A stretch of DNA of 64,000 nt from Paucimonas lemoignei (GCA_900475325.1 LS483371.1:434001-498000); one strand, 5' to 3'; numbered from the stretch's first letter, positions 9,535 to 18,479 are shown. The notes: generated from the sequence alone by a model not told the origin. Numbers and translations are program-made.

Positions 9535-10965
9535 TCAGACTCCCCCGACCTCCAACACATCTTCACGCACCTCTGACTGCTGATCGGCATGATCGAACGC
9601 ATAGGTGCAGACCTTCACCGGCAGTTTGTGCGCGGGCAGGATGATCTTGCGCCATGCCCGGTTATAGCCTGCAGGGTCCTTGCAATCGGTGGTCTGCACA
9701 GGGCCAACCTTGAACGTCTGCTTGGTGATCAGCCGCGGGTCGTGGTCCCAATTGATCAGGTACCTGCCAGCACGCTGGCTGAACTTCACTTGAGCGGGGG
9801 CAGCGGGGCCTGCGGCCTGAAGTTCGGTGGCGAAGGTCAGGGCGTTGCGCATCAAACCGGGAGACGGTCGCTCATCGGTCGACTCCACCCCTATAAGACA
9901 CAGCAGATGCAGACCAGATTGCGGGCCGATTGGCGCGTCTATCCGGGCATTGGCGGCCTCAATAGCGGGGCTGTAGTCGTTGGGGTCCTCGCATTGAATT
10001 GCATCGCGCGCGGTTTTATAGCGATAGAAGGGTTTATCGATGCTGAAAGCCACGTTCCAGCGCGGATAATTCTCTTTGCCCTGCGCATCGCGCTTGACCT
10101 TGGCGTAGCGCTGAATGTACTCGGTCGCCTGAACGGAGAACGTCGGAAACAGCGGGCATCGTTCGGGGGCGGTGGTCAACAGACCGTCCACGAAACACGG
10201 GCCCAGGTAACTGATCGGATTGCCGAAACTGCCGTCCTGGGGCGTCGTGGCGTTCATCACCGCATACACCTCATTGGTATCGCGGATCAGCGCAGGGCTG
10301 CCGGAACTTCCTTCCTTGATATCCTTGCACTGGTTTTTGACGGTGTGACGCCAGACCCAGGGATGCTCGATGAACTGCGCAGATAGCTGATGCGTGCAGG
10401 CCGTCAAGCGCAGATAATGGCGCTTGAACGGTATCGGCGCGCCGACAATGAGGATGTCGGTGCCCTCTGCCGGTGCCTGCTCGGCCAATCGCAAGGGGGT
10501 AATCCCGGCGTCGATCAGCGACTGCAGCGGCGCCTGCAACTCCACAATCGCCAGGTCCACACCCTGCATGCTGCTCCACCTGACGCGCTTGAGGGCAAAG
10601 GGCTGTTGCTGATCGACGGTGTCAGTGAAGTAATTGAAGGTAACAGTGCCGGTCACCTGTTGGTCGGTGATGATAATGCCGTTGTGGGGACGATAGATGC
10701 AGTGGCCGCTGGTCAGCACATAGGCAGGCCCGGTGGTGCGCAGAGTGGTTCGGGTATCTATCAGTGTCGCGGTGCAACTGCGGCCGTTGTCAGTGCGGAT
10801 CCGGCCGATGCCTTTGAAATGGTCGAAGAGGCCCTCCTGATTGGTCAGAACTCTGGGCGGCGCCAAGTTTTCCAGCCCGTCGCCGTAGTCGATGGGCTGG
10901 GCGATGACAGTCAGACAATGCAGAGCGAATCCGCAACTTAAAAGGGCAATGCGTTTTGTTTTCAT
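9535..10965 (-). CDS. Secreted trypsin-like serine protease
   Basis: The 476-residue product has a signal peptide (residues 1-22) and a chymotrypsin-fold catalytic domain. The triad is His88 in TSGHC, Asp137 in GVDLAIVEL and Ser221 in EGSSGSP. The motif GSSG has Ser where trypsin has Asp, as in V8-type glutamyl endopeptidases (GNSG). Cysteines around the triad suggest disulfides and a periplasmic or extracellular location. The C-terminal 200 residues have no recognisable domain and contain several more cysteines. AAGGA precedes the ATG. The gene stands alone. Substrate and export route beyond the inner membrane are unknown. Confidence 0.85.
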   Translation of the reverse strand: MKTKRIALLSCGFALHCLTVIAQPIDYGDGLENLAPPRVLTNQEGLFDHFKGIGRIRTDNGRSCTATLIDTRTTLRTTGPAYVLTSGHCIYRPHNGIIITDQQVTGTVTFNYFTDTVDQQQPFALKRVRWSSMQGVDLAIVELQAPLQSLIDAGITPLRLAEQAPAEGTDILIVGAPIPFKRHYLRLTACTHQLSAQFIEHPWVWRHTVKNQCKDIKEGSSGSPALIRDTNEVYAVMNATTPQDGSFGNPISYLGPCFVDGLLTTAPERCPLFPTFSVQATEYIQRYAKVKRDAQGKENYPRWNVAFSIDKPFYRYKTARDAIQCEDPNDYSPAIEAANARIDAPIGPQSGLHLLCLIGVESTDERPSPGLMRNALTFATELQAAGPAAPAQVKFSQRAGRYLINWDHDPRLITKQTFKVGPVQTTDCKDPAGYNRAWRKIILPAHKLPVKVCTYAFDHADQQSEVREDVLEVGGV

Positions 10966-11309
10966 GGCGATCCTTGCTTTGAAAACCCCGGGGAGGGGAC
11001 GTCAGCGCATGAAGCCATTGATTCCCAATGTCCGTGTGGTAACTATTTATTGCTGTGTTACAGGCGCGGATCCCTGATCGCCCCCGCCCCGCATCAGTGC
11101 ACCGTCGGCCAAGCCGACAGTTGAATGATCACTCGCCTGCAGCCTGATGCGGGTTTGGGATGGCGCACCAAATCAGCCGGGATTCGCACCGCATTGAAGC
11201 ATTTGATTCAGTAAATTAAATTGTTGAATTATTTGATTCTTGGTCCTAGTCTGTTCCTCGACACGCCTGCTGGCGACTTCTTGCAACGAGTAAGACGGGG
11301 GAGCAACAC
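10966..11309. other. Gene-free promoter region upstream of the ureide-type operon
   Basis: This 344-base gap separates the protease gene from the ABC importer genes. Its right third is strikingly AT-rich for this genome and holds two direct copies of ATTTGATTC (11201 and 11231) and the imperfect palindrome described separately. No REP pair and no open frame of note are present. Confidence 0.6.
11209..11252 (+). promoter_or_regulatory. Candidate operator and promoter of the importer/hydantoinase operon
   Basis: CAGTAAATTAAATTGTTG (11209-11226) is an imperfect palindrome (12 of 18 positions symmetrical) overlapping a possible -35 box TTGAAT (11224-11229), with a weak -10 TAGTCT at 11247-11252 after 17 bases. 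AT-rich pseudopalindromes of this kind are used by some RpiR-family regulators such as HexR, and an RpiR-type gene lies in the operon. The assignment is inference. Confidence 0.35.
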
Positions 11310-12086
11310 ATGACTGTGAAAGTACTCTTGAGCCTGGCGGTCGCGACCGCATTTTCGGCCTCCACCTGGGCGGCGGACTGGACGGTAGGCGCCAACGTTG
11401 GCAACGTCCCGTGGGAGTTTCAGGACGCCAAAGGCGAGATCGTCGGCTTCGAAGTCGATGTCGTCAAAGAAGTTGCCAAGCGCGCCGGTAAAACCGTCGA
11501 ATTCATCAATATCCCGTTCAACGGCCTGTTCAGCGCCGTGCAGTCCAAGCGTGCCGACATCGCGATTTCCTCGATCACCATCACCCCGAAACGCCTGGAG
11601 TCGGTCGCGTTTGCCCAGCCGTACTACGACAGCGACCAGTCGCTCTCGGTGTTGACCAAATCCGGTATCGATGGCCTCAAGGGCATGCAGGGCAAGGTCG
11701 TCGGCGTCGATACCGGCTCTACCGGCGACATGTGGGTCACGGCGCATCAGGCTGAATACAAGTTCGGTGACGTGTCCCGTTACGAAGGCCTTTCCCCGGC
11801 CATGCTTGACCTGGCGTCCGGGCGCATGGACGGCTATGTCAGCGACATCCCGGCGGTCCTGTACTACATCAAGGACAAGCCGCAATACAAAGTCGTGGCC
11901 CGCATTCCTACTGGCGAGAAGTATTCGCTGATGCACGCTAAGGGCTGGGAATCAGCGACTCAGGTCAACGACATCATCAGCGCCATGAAGAAAGAAGGCG
12001 TGATCGCCGGCCTGCACAAGAAGTGGTTTGGCGCTGATGCCGACGCCGATTCGAGCACCGTCAAAGTGGTTGATGTCCTCAAGTAA
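11310..12086 (+). CDS. Amino-acid-type ABC transporter substrate-binding protein
   Basis: The 258-residue product has a cleavable signal peptide (MTVKVLLSLAVATAFSASTWA) and an SBP_bac_3 domain with GFEVDVVKEVAKRAGK, FNGLFSAVQSKRADIAISSITITPKR and VVGVDTGSTGDMW. These are typical of periplasmic receptors for polar amino acids and related small molecules. GGGGAG precedes the ATG. It is the first gene of a seven-gene run that continues with permease, ATPase and amide-hydrolysing enzymes, so its ligand is probably the substrate of those enzymes and not a standard amino acid. Confidence 0.88.
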   Translation: MTVKVLLSLAVATAFSASTWAADWTVGANVGNVPWEFQDAKGEIVGFEVDVVKEVAKRAGKTVEFINIPFNGLFSAVQSKRADIAISSITITPKRLESVAFAQPYYDSDQSLSVLTKSGIDGLKGMQGKVVGVDTGSTGDMWVTAHQAEYKFGDVSRYEGLSPAMLDLASGRMDGYVSDIPAVLYYIKDKPQYKVVARIPTGEKYSLMHAKGWESATQVNDIISAMKKEGVIAGLHKKWFGADADADSSTVKVVDVLK

Positions 12087-12135
12087 ACGCTGACTGTTCA
12101 ACCTGGCGCCGCTGCGCCGTCACCAAGGAATCGCA

Positions 12136-12810
12136 ATGGAGTTGGTGCAGACTTTCTTCAACTGGGGCGTGTTCGTCGACGCATTGCCGCTGATGCTGCG
12201 TGGCCTCGGGGTGACGGTGTTGCTGGGCGTGGTCTCTATCGTGCTTGGCCTGGTCGGCGGCTTGCTGCTGGCCATGCTGCGCCTCTACAGCTACGCACCT
12301 GTGCGCCTGCTGGCGCGCATCTACATTGACGTGATGCGCTCCATACCGCTGCTGGTCCTGCTGGTCCTGATTTATTACGCACTGCCGTTCGTGGGCATTC
12401 GGCTGTCGTCGTTTGCCGCTGCGGCAGCGGCGTTGTCTCTGGTGTCCTGTGCCTATTCGGCGGAGATCTTTCGCTCGGGCATTGAGGCAATCCCGCGGGG
12501 GCAGTTTGAAGCCGCCGCCTCTCAGGGCATGAGCTTTTTCAACACCATGCGCGACGTGATCCTGCCGCAAGCCATGCGCATCGTCATGCCGCCCATGACC
12601 AGCAACTGCATCAACGTCATGAAAGACACGGCATTGGCGTCCGTGGTTGCCATGCCCGACCTGCTCAAACAGGCGACTCAAGCCCAGGCACTGGCTGCCA
12701 ACCCGACTCCGCTGGTGGGCGCGGCGATCATGTACCTGCTGTTGCTGCTGCCCCTGGTGCAACTGGTGAGCTGGGTCGAGCGACGTAACGGTTCCGGGAG
12801 GAAGAACTGA
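12136..12810 (+). CDS. Amino-acid-type ABC transporter permease (HisM/GlnP family)
   Basis: The 224-residue inner-membrane protein has about five helices and the EAA-type loop in [22 protein letters not shown] that contacts the ATPase. The family signature [22 protein letters not shown] is present in the first third. A single permease gene implies a homodimer. Its TGA shares one base with the ATG of the ATPase gene, so the two are translationally coupled. Confidence 0.92.
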   Translation: MELVQTFFNWGVFVDALPLMLRGLGVTVLLGVVSIVLGLVGGLLLAMLRLYSYAPVRLLARIYIDVMRSIPLLVLLVLIYYALPFVGIRLSSFAAAAAALSLVSCAYSAEIFRSGIEAIPRGQFEAAASQGMSFFNTMRDVILPQAMRIVMPPMTSNCINVMKDTALASVVAMPDLLKQATQAQALAANPTPLVGAAIMYLLLLLPLVQLVSWVERRNGSGRKN

Positions 12811-13544
12811 TGAGCGCAGTCATTGAAATTGAAGGCGTCGCCAAGTTCTACGGGCAGTTTCAGGCCCTGGCGGACATCAACCTGTCGGTAGAGCAAGGCG
12901 AGGTGGTGGTGATTCTCGGGCCGTCGGGTTCCGGTAAATCCACGCTGATCCGCTGCATCAATCTGCTTGAGGAATACCAGCAAGGCGTTATCCGCGTCGC
13001 CGATCAGCGTGTCGAAAGCGGCCCCAAGCTGGCGGGCATTCGCTGCGAAGTTGGCATGGTGTTCCAGAACTTCAACCTCTACCCGCACATGACCGTGCTG
13101 GCCAACGTTGCACTGGCACCGGTGCGCGTGCGCGGCATGTCACGCCGTGATGCTCAAGAGCGTGCGCGGCTGCTGTTGGAGAAGGTCGGCATGAGCGCCC
13201 ACGCAGAAAAATACCCCGGCCAGTTGTCCGGCGGCCAGCAACAGAGGGTCGCGATTGCCCGAACCATGGCCATGGAGCCACGGGTGATCCTGTTCGATGA
13301 GCCGACTTCAGCCCTGGACCCGGAAATGGTCGGTGAAGTGCTGGACGTGATGCAGAACCTGGCGCGTTCCGGCGTGACCATGGTGGTGGTCACCCATGAA
13401 ATGGGCTTTGCCCGCAAGGTCGCCGATCGAGTGATCTTCATGGAAAACGGCCGGATCATCGAACAGAACAACCCTCACGATTTTTTCACGGCCCCTCAGG
13501 AGCCGCGTACTCAAGCCTTCCTGCAGGCCATCCTGCATCACTGA
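12810..13544 (+). CDS. Amino-acid-type ABC transporter ATP-binding protein
   Basis: The 244-residue ATPase carries Walker [10 protein letters not shown], the signature [13 protein letters not shown], Walker [15 protein letters not shown] and the switch histidine in [10 protein letters not shown]. It belongs to the GlnQ/HisP branch and powers the importer formed with the two preceding products. It ends 20 bases before the class-V PLP enzyme on the same strand. Confidence 0.95.
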   Translation: MSAVIEIEGVAKFYGQFQALADINLSVEQGEVVVILGPSGSGKSTLIRCINLLEEYQQGVIRVADQRVESGPKLAGIRCEVGMVFQNFNLYPHMTVLANVALAPVRVRGMSRRDAQERARLLLEKVGMSAHAEKYPGQLSGGQQQRVAIARTMAMEPRVILFDEPTSALDPEMVGEVLDVMQNLARSGVTMVVVTHEMGFARKVADRVIFMENGRIIEQNNPHDFFTAPQEPRTQAFLQAILHH

Positions 13545-13564
13545 TCACTTTGGAGACTGCCCAC

Positions 13565-14812
13565 GTGAACGCCCTCGACATGAGTTATGTTCGTAGCCAA
13601 TTCCCCATGCTGGCTGACGGCTACGCCTACCTGGATAACGCGGGCGGGTCCGCCGTGCTTGGCCGGGTGGCCGACCGTGTGCGCGATTACCTGCTCAACA
13701 GCAGTGTGCAGCTGGGCGCGTCCTATGGCGGGTCGGTGTCTGCGGGCGCGCGAGTGATCGAAGCCCGCGAGGCGGTGGCGCAGTTGATCAATGCTTATCA
13801 CCCCGAAGAGTGCGTGATGGGCGGCTCGACCACGCATTTGCTGCAGATCCTGTGTCGGGCCGTCGCGCCGTCGATCAACAGCGGCGACGAAATCATCGTC
13901 ACCAACTGCGACCACGAAGCCAATATCGGCCCGTGGCAGCGCCTGTGCGAAGAGCGTGGTGCGACGTTGCGAGTCTGGTCAGTCGATCCGTCTAGCCTGG
14001 AGCTGGAGCTAAAGGACCTGGATGCGCTGCTCAACTCGCGTACTCGCTATGTGGCCATGACCCATGCCTCGAACATCCTGGGCAGCGTCAACCCGGTGGC
14101 CGAAGTCGCCCGACGCGTGCATGCCTTGGGCGGTAAGTTGTGCGTCGACGCCGTGGCTTATGCGCCGCACCGTCTGGTGGATGTGCAGGCCAGCGGCGCT
14201 GACTATTACGTGTTCAGTTTCTACAAGGTGTTCGGCCCGCACTTCGCCGTGTTGTGGGGCCACCGCGATGCGCTGCTGGAACTGCCGAGCCTCAACCACT
14301 TTTTCATCGGCCAGGACGTCATCCCCTACAAGTTGCAGCCGGGCAACCTCAACTACGAACTGTCCTACGGCTGCATGGGCATCCGCGATTACTTGCTGGA
14401 TATCGGTCAGCGTCTCGGGGCGACCGGCGCGCCGCGTCAGGTGATGCAGGCAGCGTTTGATGCCTTTGAAGTGCAGGAAGACGTGCTCGCCGAAACCCTG
14501 TTGGCCTTTCTGCGTGAGGCGCCTGGCGTGCGCATCATCGGCAAACCTCGGGTCACGGCAGGGGATCGCGTGCCGACTATCAGCTTTGTGGTCGAGGGCG
14601 TGCAGTCCGAAGCCATTGTGCGGCGCATTGATGCTCAGCAGATGGGCATTCGTTTTGGTGACTTCTACGCTCGCCACCTGATCGAAGAGTTGGGCCTGGC
14701 CCAGTACGGCGGCGTGGTGCGTGTTTCCATTGCCCACTACAACACCGTTGATGAGATGCAGCGGCTGGTCGAGCACCTGGCCCAGGCGATCACCGATTTG
14801 CGCCAATCCTGA
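13565..14812 (+). CDS. Class-V aminotransferase-fold PLP enzyme (annotated type: cysteine desulfurase-like)
   Basis: The 415-residue protein has the fold-type I class V features: AYLDNAGGSA at the N-terminus, the PLP-ring Asp195 in CVDAVAYAPH and the Schiff-base Lys221 in FSFYKVFGPH. It resembles the VC1184-type subgroup called cysteine desulfurase-like. At the place where SufS/CsdA enzymes have the catalytic Cys loop it reads IRFGDFYARHLIE, with no cysteine, so sulfur transfer from cysteine is unlikely. Transamination, lyase or epimerase activity is possible. The GTG at 13565 is chosen because GGAG at 13552-13555 is well placed. It lies between the ABC importer and the RpiR-type regulator. 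Confidence 0.8.
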   Translation: MNALDMSYVRSQFPMLADGYAYLDNAGGSAVLGRVADRVRDYLLNSSVQLGASYGGSVSAGARVIEAREAVAQLINAYHPEECVMGGSTTHLLQILCRAVAPSINSGDEIIVTNCDHEANIGPWQRLCEERGATLRVWSVDPSSLELELKDLDALLNSRTRYVAMTHASNILGSVNPVAEVARRVHALGGKLCVDAVAYAPHRLVDVQASGADYYVFSFYKVFGPHFAVLWGHRDALLELPSLNHFFIGQDVIPYKLQPGNLNYELSYGCMGIRDYLLDIGQRLGATGAPRQVMQAAFDAFEVQEDVLAETLLAFLREAPGVRIIGKPRVTAGDRVPTISFVVEGVQSEAIVRRIDAQQMGIRFGDFYARHLIEELGLAQYGGVVRVSIAHYNTVDEMQRLVEHLAQAITDLRQS

Positions 14813-14830
14813 TATTTGCGAGCGTTTTCC

Positions 14831-15703
14831 ATGCCTGTACCTCAAACCCTTGCCGAGCTGCGTGCAGCCATCGTCGAGCAACAAGATCGCCTGACCGCGC
14901 GCATGCGTGACGCGGCGCAGTACCTCAACGATCATCCTCATGATGTGGCGCTCAATACCGTTGCCGCGTTGGCGGCGCGCTCAGGGATTGCGTCTTCGGC
15001 GTTCATCCGCCTGGCCAAAGCCCTGGGATTCAATGGTTTCAGCGATTTGCAGCGGTTGTTCAAGGCGCCGCTGCAACAGGCAGGCTCAACCAGTTTCAGT
15101 GAGCGTATCCGCCATTACGACGGCGAAGAGTTGCTGGAAGACCCGACCGATGTGGGCGCGATTCTGACCGCGTTCAGCCGGGCCAATATCGTGTCCCTGG
15201 AGCATTTGGCCGAGGGCCAGCAAGTCGAGGCGCTGGAACAGGCCATCACCTTGCTGCAACAGGCGCGCACCACCTTTGTGGTGGGCATGCGCCGCTCGTT
15301 TCCCATGGCCAGCTATCTGAGTTATGCCCTGAGTCGCGTCGGTCGGCGCGCCGTGCATATCAGCGGGCTCGGCGGTTCGCTGCGCGAGCAGGTCGGCGCG
15401 CTGCACAGCGATGATGTGTTGGTGGCGGTGAGTTTCCCGCCTTATGCCCAGGAAACCATCGAGGCCTGCCAGCAGGCTTCGGCGGCGGGCACCCCTATCG
15501 TGGCGATCACTGACAGCATCATCAGCCCGATCAGCCAGTGCGCGGCGGTGATCATTGAGGTTAACGACGCCGAACTACTGGGTTTCCGCTCACTGACGGC
15601 GGCGTTCTGCGTGGCTCAAACCCTGGCGATGGGCCTGGCCTTCCGCGACGGTCAGTCCCTCAGCGGCCCGGACCACGATGCCCTGAACAATATCGACTGT
15701 TGA
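14831..15703 (+). CDS. MurR/RpiR-family transcriptional regulator
   Basis: The 290-residue protein has an N-terminal RpiR-type helix-turn-helix (about residues 1-80, with TVAALAARSGIASSAFIRLAKALGF) and a C-terminal SIS domain (about 125-265, with TTFVVGMRRSF and VGALHSDDVLVAVSFPPYAQET). SIS domains of this family usually sense phosphosugars, but RpiR-type regulators also control hydantoin, purine and amino-acid catabolism clusters. It lies inside the operon it probably controls. No strong ribosome site precedes the ATG at 14831, so translation may depend on the upstream gene 18 bases away. Confidence 0.9.
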   Translation: MPVPQTLAELRAAIVEQQDRLTARMRDAAQYLNDHPHDVALNTVAALAARSGIASSAFIRLAKALGFNGFSDLQRLFKAPLQQAGSTSFSERIRHYDGEELLEDPTDVGAILTAFSRANIVSLEHLAEGQQVEALEQAITLLQQARTTFVVGMRRSFPMASYLSYALSRVGRRAVHISGLGGSLREQVGALHSDDVLVAVSFPPYAQETIEACQQASAAGTPIVAITDSIISPISQCAAVIIEVNDAELLGFRSLTAAFCVAQTLAMGLAFRDGQSLSGPDHDALNNIDC

Positions 15704-15763
15704 GCAGTGCTCGGCAGTCTTGCGTGCCTCCAACCATCTGCGCCTGTGCAGGAGATTGCTTCT

Positions 15764-16660
15764 ATGGCTTCACCCCTACGCGATCTGGTCGGCTACGGCC
15801 AAAACCGCCCTCAGGGCACCTGGCCCAACGGCGCACGCCTGGCCATCAGCCTCGTCATCAACTACGAGGAAGGCTCCGAGCGCTCGCTGGCGATGGGCGA
15901 TCCGGATCAGGAAAGCATGACCGAATGGGGCAGCTATCAATTCCCCGATGGCGTGCGCAACCTGGCCATGGAGTCCATGTATGAGTACGGCTCACGGGTC
16001 GGTATCTGGCGCATCCTCGATATCCTCGAAAAAGCTGGCGTACCTTCGACCTTCCACGCCTGCGCGGTCGCCTTCGAGCAGAACCCGGATGTCGCCAAGG
16101 CCGCCGTCGCCCTGGGCCATGAAGTGTGCAGCCATGGTTATCGCTGGGAAGAAGTCTTCCGCCTGACCGAAGCAGAAGAGCGCGAACACATTCGCCTGGC
16201 AATCGAGTCTTTCGAGCGCACCTGCGGCAAGCGTCCGGTGGGCTGGTATTGCCGTTACGGCGCGAGCGTGCGCACGCGTCGACTGGTGGCAGAAGAGGGC
16301 GGCTTTCTCTATGACTCAGACGCTTACAACGACGACGTACCGTATTTCGTCGATGTCGAAGGCAAGCAGCATCTGGTGGTGCCGTACACCAGCGACGTGA
16401 ACGACTTCCGCTACTGGAACTCGCCGGGCCTGTCTCAGGCGTCGGACTTTTTCGAGTACATGAAAGAAAGCTTCGAAGTGCTCTACGACGAGTCGGCCGA
16501 TGGTCTGCGCATGATGTCCGTGGGGCTGCACCCGCGCATGGTCGGCCGTCCGGGTCGGGTTCGGGCGCTCAAAAAATTCATCGAATACGCCCAAGGGCAC
16601 GAAGGCGTGTGGTTCGCCACCCGCGAGCAAATTGCCCGCGCCTGGCTGGCACGCACCTGA
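15764..16660 (+). CDS. PuuE-like polysaccharide-deacetylase-fold amidohydrolase
   Basis: The 298-residue protein matches the cofactor-independent allantoinase PuuE along most of its length: RDLVGYGQNRPQGTWPNGAR, VINYEEGSE, MESMYEYGSRVGIWR, GHEVCSHGYRWEE, RPVGWYCRYGAS and GLHPRMVGRPGR. PuuE opens the hydantoin ring of allantoin to give allantoate. Differences exist in the active-site strand (GWYCRYGASVRTRRL here), so the substrate may be another cyclic ureide or an N-acyl compound. It is co-transcribed with a dihydropyrimidinase-type enzyme and an importer, and no other uricolytic gene is present. GGAGA precedes the ATG at 15764. Confidence 0.82.
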   Translation: MASPLRDLVGYGQNRPQGTWPNGARLAISLVINYEEGSERSLAMGDPDQESMTEWGSYQFPDGVRNLAMESMYEYGSRVGIWRILDILEKAGVPSTFHACAVAFEQNPDVAKAAVALGHEVCSHGYRWEEVFRLTEAEEREHIRLAIESFERTCGKRPVGWYCRYGASVRTRRLVAEEGGFLYDSDAYNDDVPYFVDVEGKQHLVVPYTSDVNDFRYWNSPGLSQASDFFEYMKESFEVLYDESADGLRMMSVGLHPRMVGRPGRVRALKKFIEYAQGHEGVWFATREQIARAWLART

Positions 16661-16673
16661 GGAGATCTGTCCC

Positions 16674-18107
16674 ATGCAGGCATTGGATGTGGTGGTGCGC
16701 AACGCCAAGGTGATCACGGCGGCGGATACCTTCGTCAGTGATATCGGCATTCGTGACGGCAAAATCGTTGCGCTGGGTCTTGGTCTGGGTAACGCCCTGC
16801 GGGAGATCAATGCTGCCGGACGTTCGGTAACGCCCGGTGGCATCGACAGCCATGTGCATCTGGATCAGCCCACTGGCGATGGTTCGGTGATGGCCGACGA
16901 CTTTGAAAGCGGGACCCGCTCTGCAGCCTGTGGCGGCACGACCACGGTGATCCCGTTCGCCTGCCAACAGAAAGGCCAGAGCCTGCGAGCGGCGGTCGAA
17001 GACTATCATCGGCGGGCTGATGGCAAGCCGCTGATCGACTATGCCTTCCACCTGATCGTCACTGACCCCACCGAAGATGTGCTCAGCCGGGAGCTGCCCG
17101 AGCTGATTGCCGAGGGTTACACCTCGTTCAAGATCTACATGACCTACGACGCGCTCAAGCTCGACGACCGGCAGATTCTGGAAACCCTTTCGGTAGCCCG
17201 CGCCGAAGGGGCAATGGTGATGCTGCACGCCGAGAACAGTGATTGCATCGCCTGGCTTACCAAGCGCCTGCTGGCTGCGGGGCATTCGGCACCGCGTTAT
17301 CACGCCAGCTCGCGCCCGATGCTGGTGGAGCGCGAAGCCACGCACCGGGCCATTGCCCTGGCCGAACTGGTGGATGTGCCGATCCTGATCGTGCATGTGT
17401 CTGGCCGTGAGGCCATCGAGCAGATTCGCTGGGCGCAGGACCATGGCTTGAAGGTGTATGCCGAGACCTGCCCGCAGTACCTGTTTCTAACCGCTGACTC
17501 CCTGGGGTGTGATGACAGTTTTGAAGGCGCCAAGTGTATTTGCAGCCCGCCGCCTCGGGATGCCGCCAATCAGCAGGTGATCTGGGATGGATTGCAGAAT
17601 GGCTCGTTCGCGGTGTTCTCTTCCGATCACGCGCCGTTTCGCTACGAAGGCCCGGACGGCAAACGCGCTCACGGTGAGCAGGCGCCGTTTTCGGAAGTCG
17701 CCAATGGCATCCCCGGCATCGAGACCCGTATGGCGTTGTTGTGGTCCGAGGGAGTGTGCAGCGGGCGTATCACGGCTCAGGAATTCGTCGCCCTGACGTC
17801 CACCAACGCCGCGCGGATGTACGGCCTGTATCCTCGCAAAGGCAGCATTGCGATTGGTGGCGATGCCGACCTGGTGATCTGGGATGAGGGGCTGGACTTC
17901 GAGTTGCACAATGACCTGCTTCACCACCGCGTCGACTACACGCCTTACGCGGGCATGCGCCTCAACGCCTGGCCTGCGCTGACCCTGGCGCGTGGCGAAG
18001 TGGTCTGGGACGGGCAGCCCCGTGGAGAACCGGGCCGAGGGCAGTTCTTGCCCTGCGCCAGGCCGGAGCCGGCCAAGGCGAGGCGGCGAGTGGGGCAATT
18101 ACCCTAG
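16674..18107 (+). CDS. Dihydropyrimidinase / D-hydantoinase
   Basis: The 477-residue protein has all metal ligands of cyclic amidohydrolases: His60 and His62 in DSHVHLDQP, the carbamylated Lys153 in SFKIYMTYD, His185 in MLHAEN, His241 in VHVSG and Asp318 in SSDHAPF. These enzymes hydrolyse the cyclic amide of dihydropyrimidines or 5-substituted hydantoins. The last 25 or so residues, rich in Arg, Ala and Pro, look like a weakly conserved extension. GGAG directly after the preceding stop serves as ribosome site. The pyrimidine-reduction genes that accompany hydA in the reductive uracil pathway are missing here, so a different cyclic substrate is likely. Confidence 0.92.
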   Translation: MQALDVVVRNAKVITAADTFVSDIGIRDGKIVALGLGLGNALREINAAGRSVTPGGIDSHVHLDQPTGDGSVMADDFESGTRSAACGGTTTVIPFACQQKGQSLRAAVEDYHRRADGKPLIDYAFHLIVTDPTEDVLSRELPELIAEGYTSFKIYMTYDALKLDDRQILETLSVARAEGAMVMLHAENSDCIAWLTKRLLAAGHSAPRYHASSRPMLVEREATHRAIALAELVDVPILIVHVSGREAIEQIRWAQDHGLKVYAETCPQYLFLTADSLGCDDSFEGAKCICSPPPRDAANQQVIWDGLQNGSFAVFSSDHAPFRYEGPDGKRAHGEQAPFSEVANGIPGIETRMALLWSEGVCSGRITAQEFVALTSTNAARMYGLYPRKGSIAIGGDADLVIWDEGLDFELHNDLLHHRVDYTPYAGMRLNAWPALTLARGEVVWDGQPRGEPGRGQFLPCARPEPAKARRRVGQLP

Positions 18108-18128
18108 TGCTGTGGCGTACTACAATCC

Positions 18129-18420
18129 GTGGGAGCGACCGGGGTGGCGCTCCACCTTGCTCGCGAAGAGGCCATTCAATCCGATAGTTACTTGTCGCTT
18201 GGACCACAGCCTTCGCAAGCAAGCTTGCTCCCACAGGTGCTGTGGCGTACCCCAATCCGTGGGAACGACCACGTCGTCCAGACGCCGCGCTGTCGCGCAG
18301 CAAACACAGGACCTGTGGGAGCGAGCTTGCTCGCGAAGAGGTCATTCAATCCGATAGTTATTTGTCGTTTGGAACACAGCCTTCGCAAGCAAGGTGGAGC
18401 GCCACCCCGGTCGCTCCCAC
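18129..18420. repeat. Tandem REP pairs with nested palindromes, GTGGGAGCGA...TCGC family
   Basis: Two pairs (18129-18234 and 18315-18420) share arms of the type GTGGGAGCGAGCTTGCTCGC and the loop text ATTCAATCCGATAGTTA. In the first the left arm, and in the second the right arm, is interrupted by an extra 18 or so bases centred on GGTGG-CGCT-CCACC. Copies of TGCTGTGGCGTAC precede each unit. The gene-free region 18108-18479 holds nothing else. Confidence 0.85.
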
Positions 18421-18479
18421 AGTTGCTGTTGCGTACCCCGGTCGCACCCACAAGTTTCTGACAATATTCTCGCCACCCT

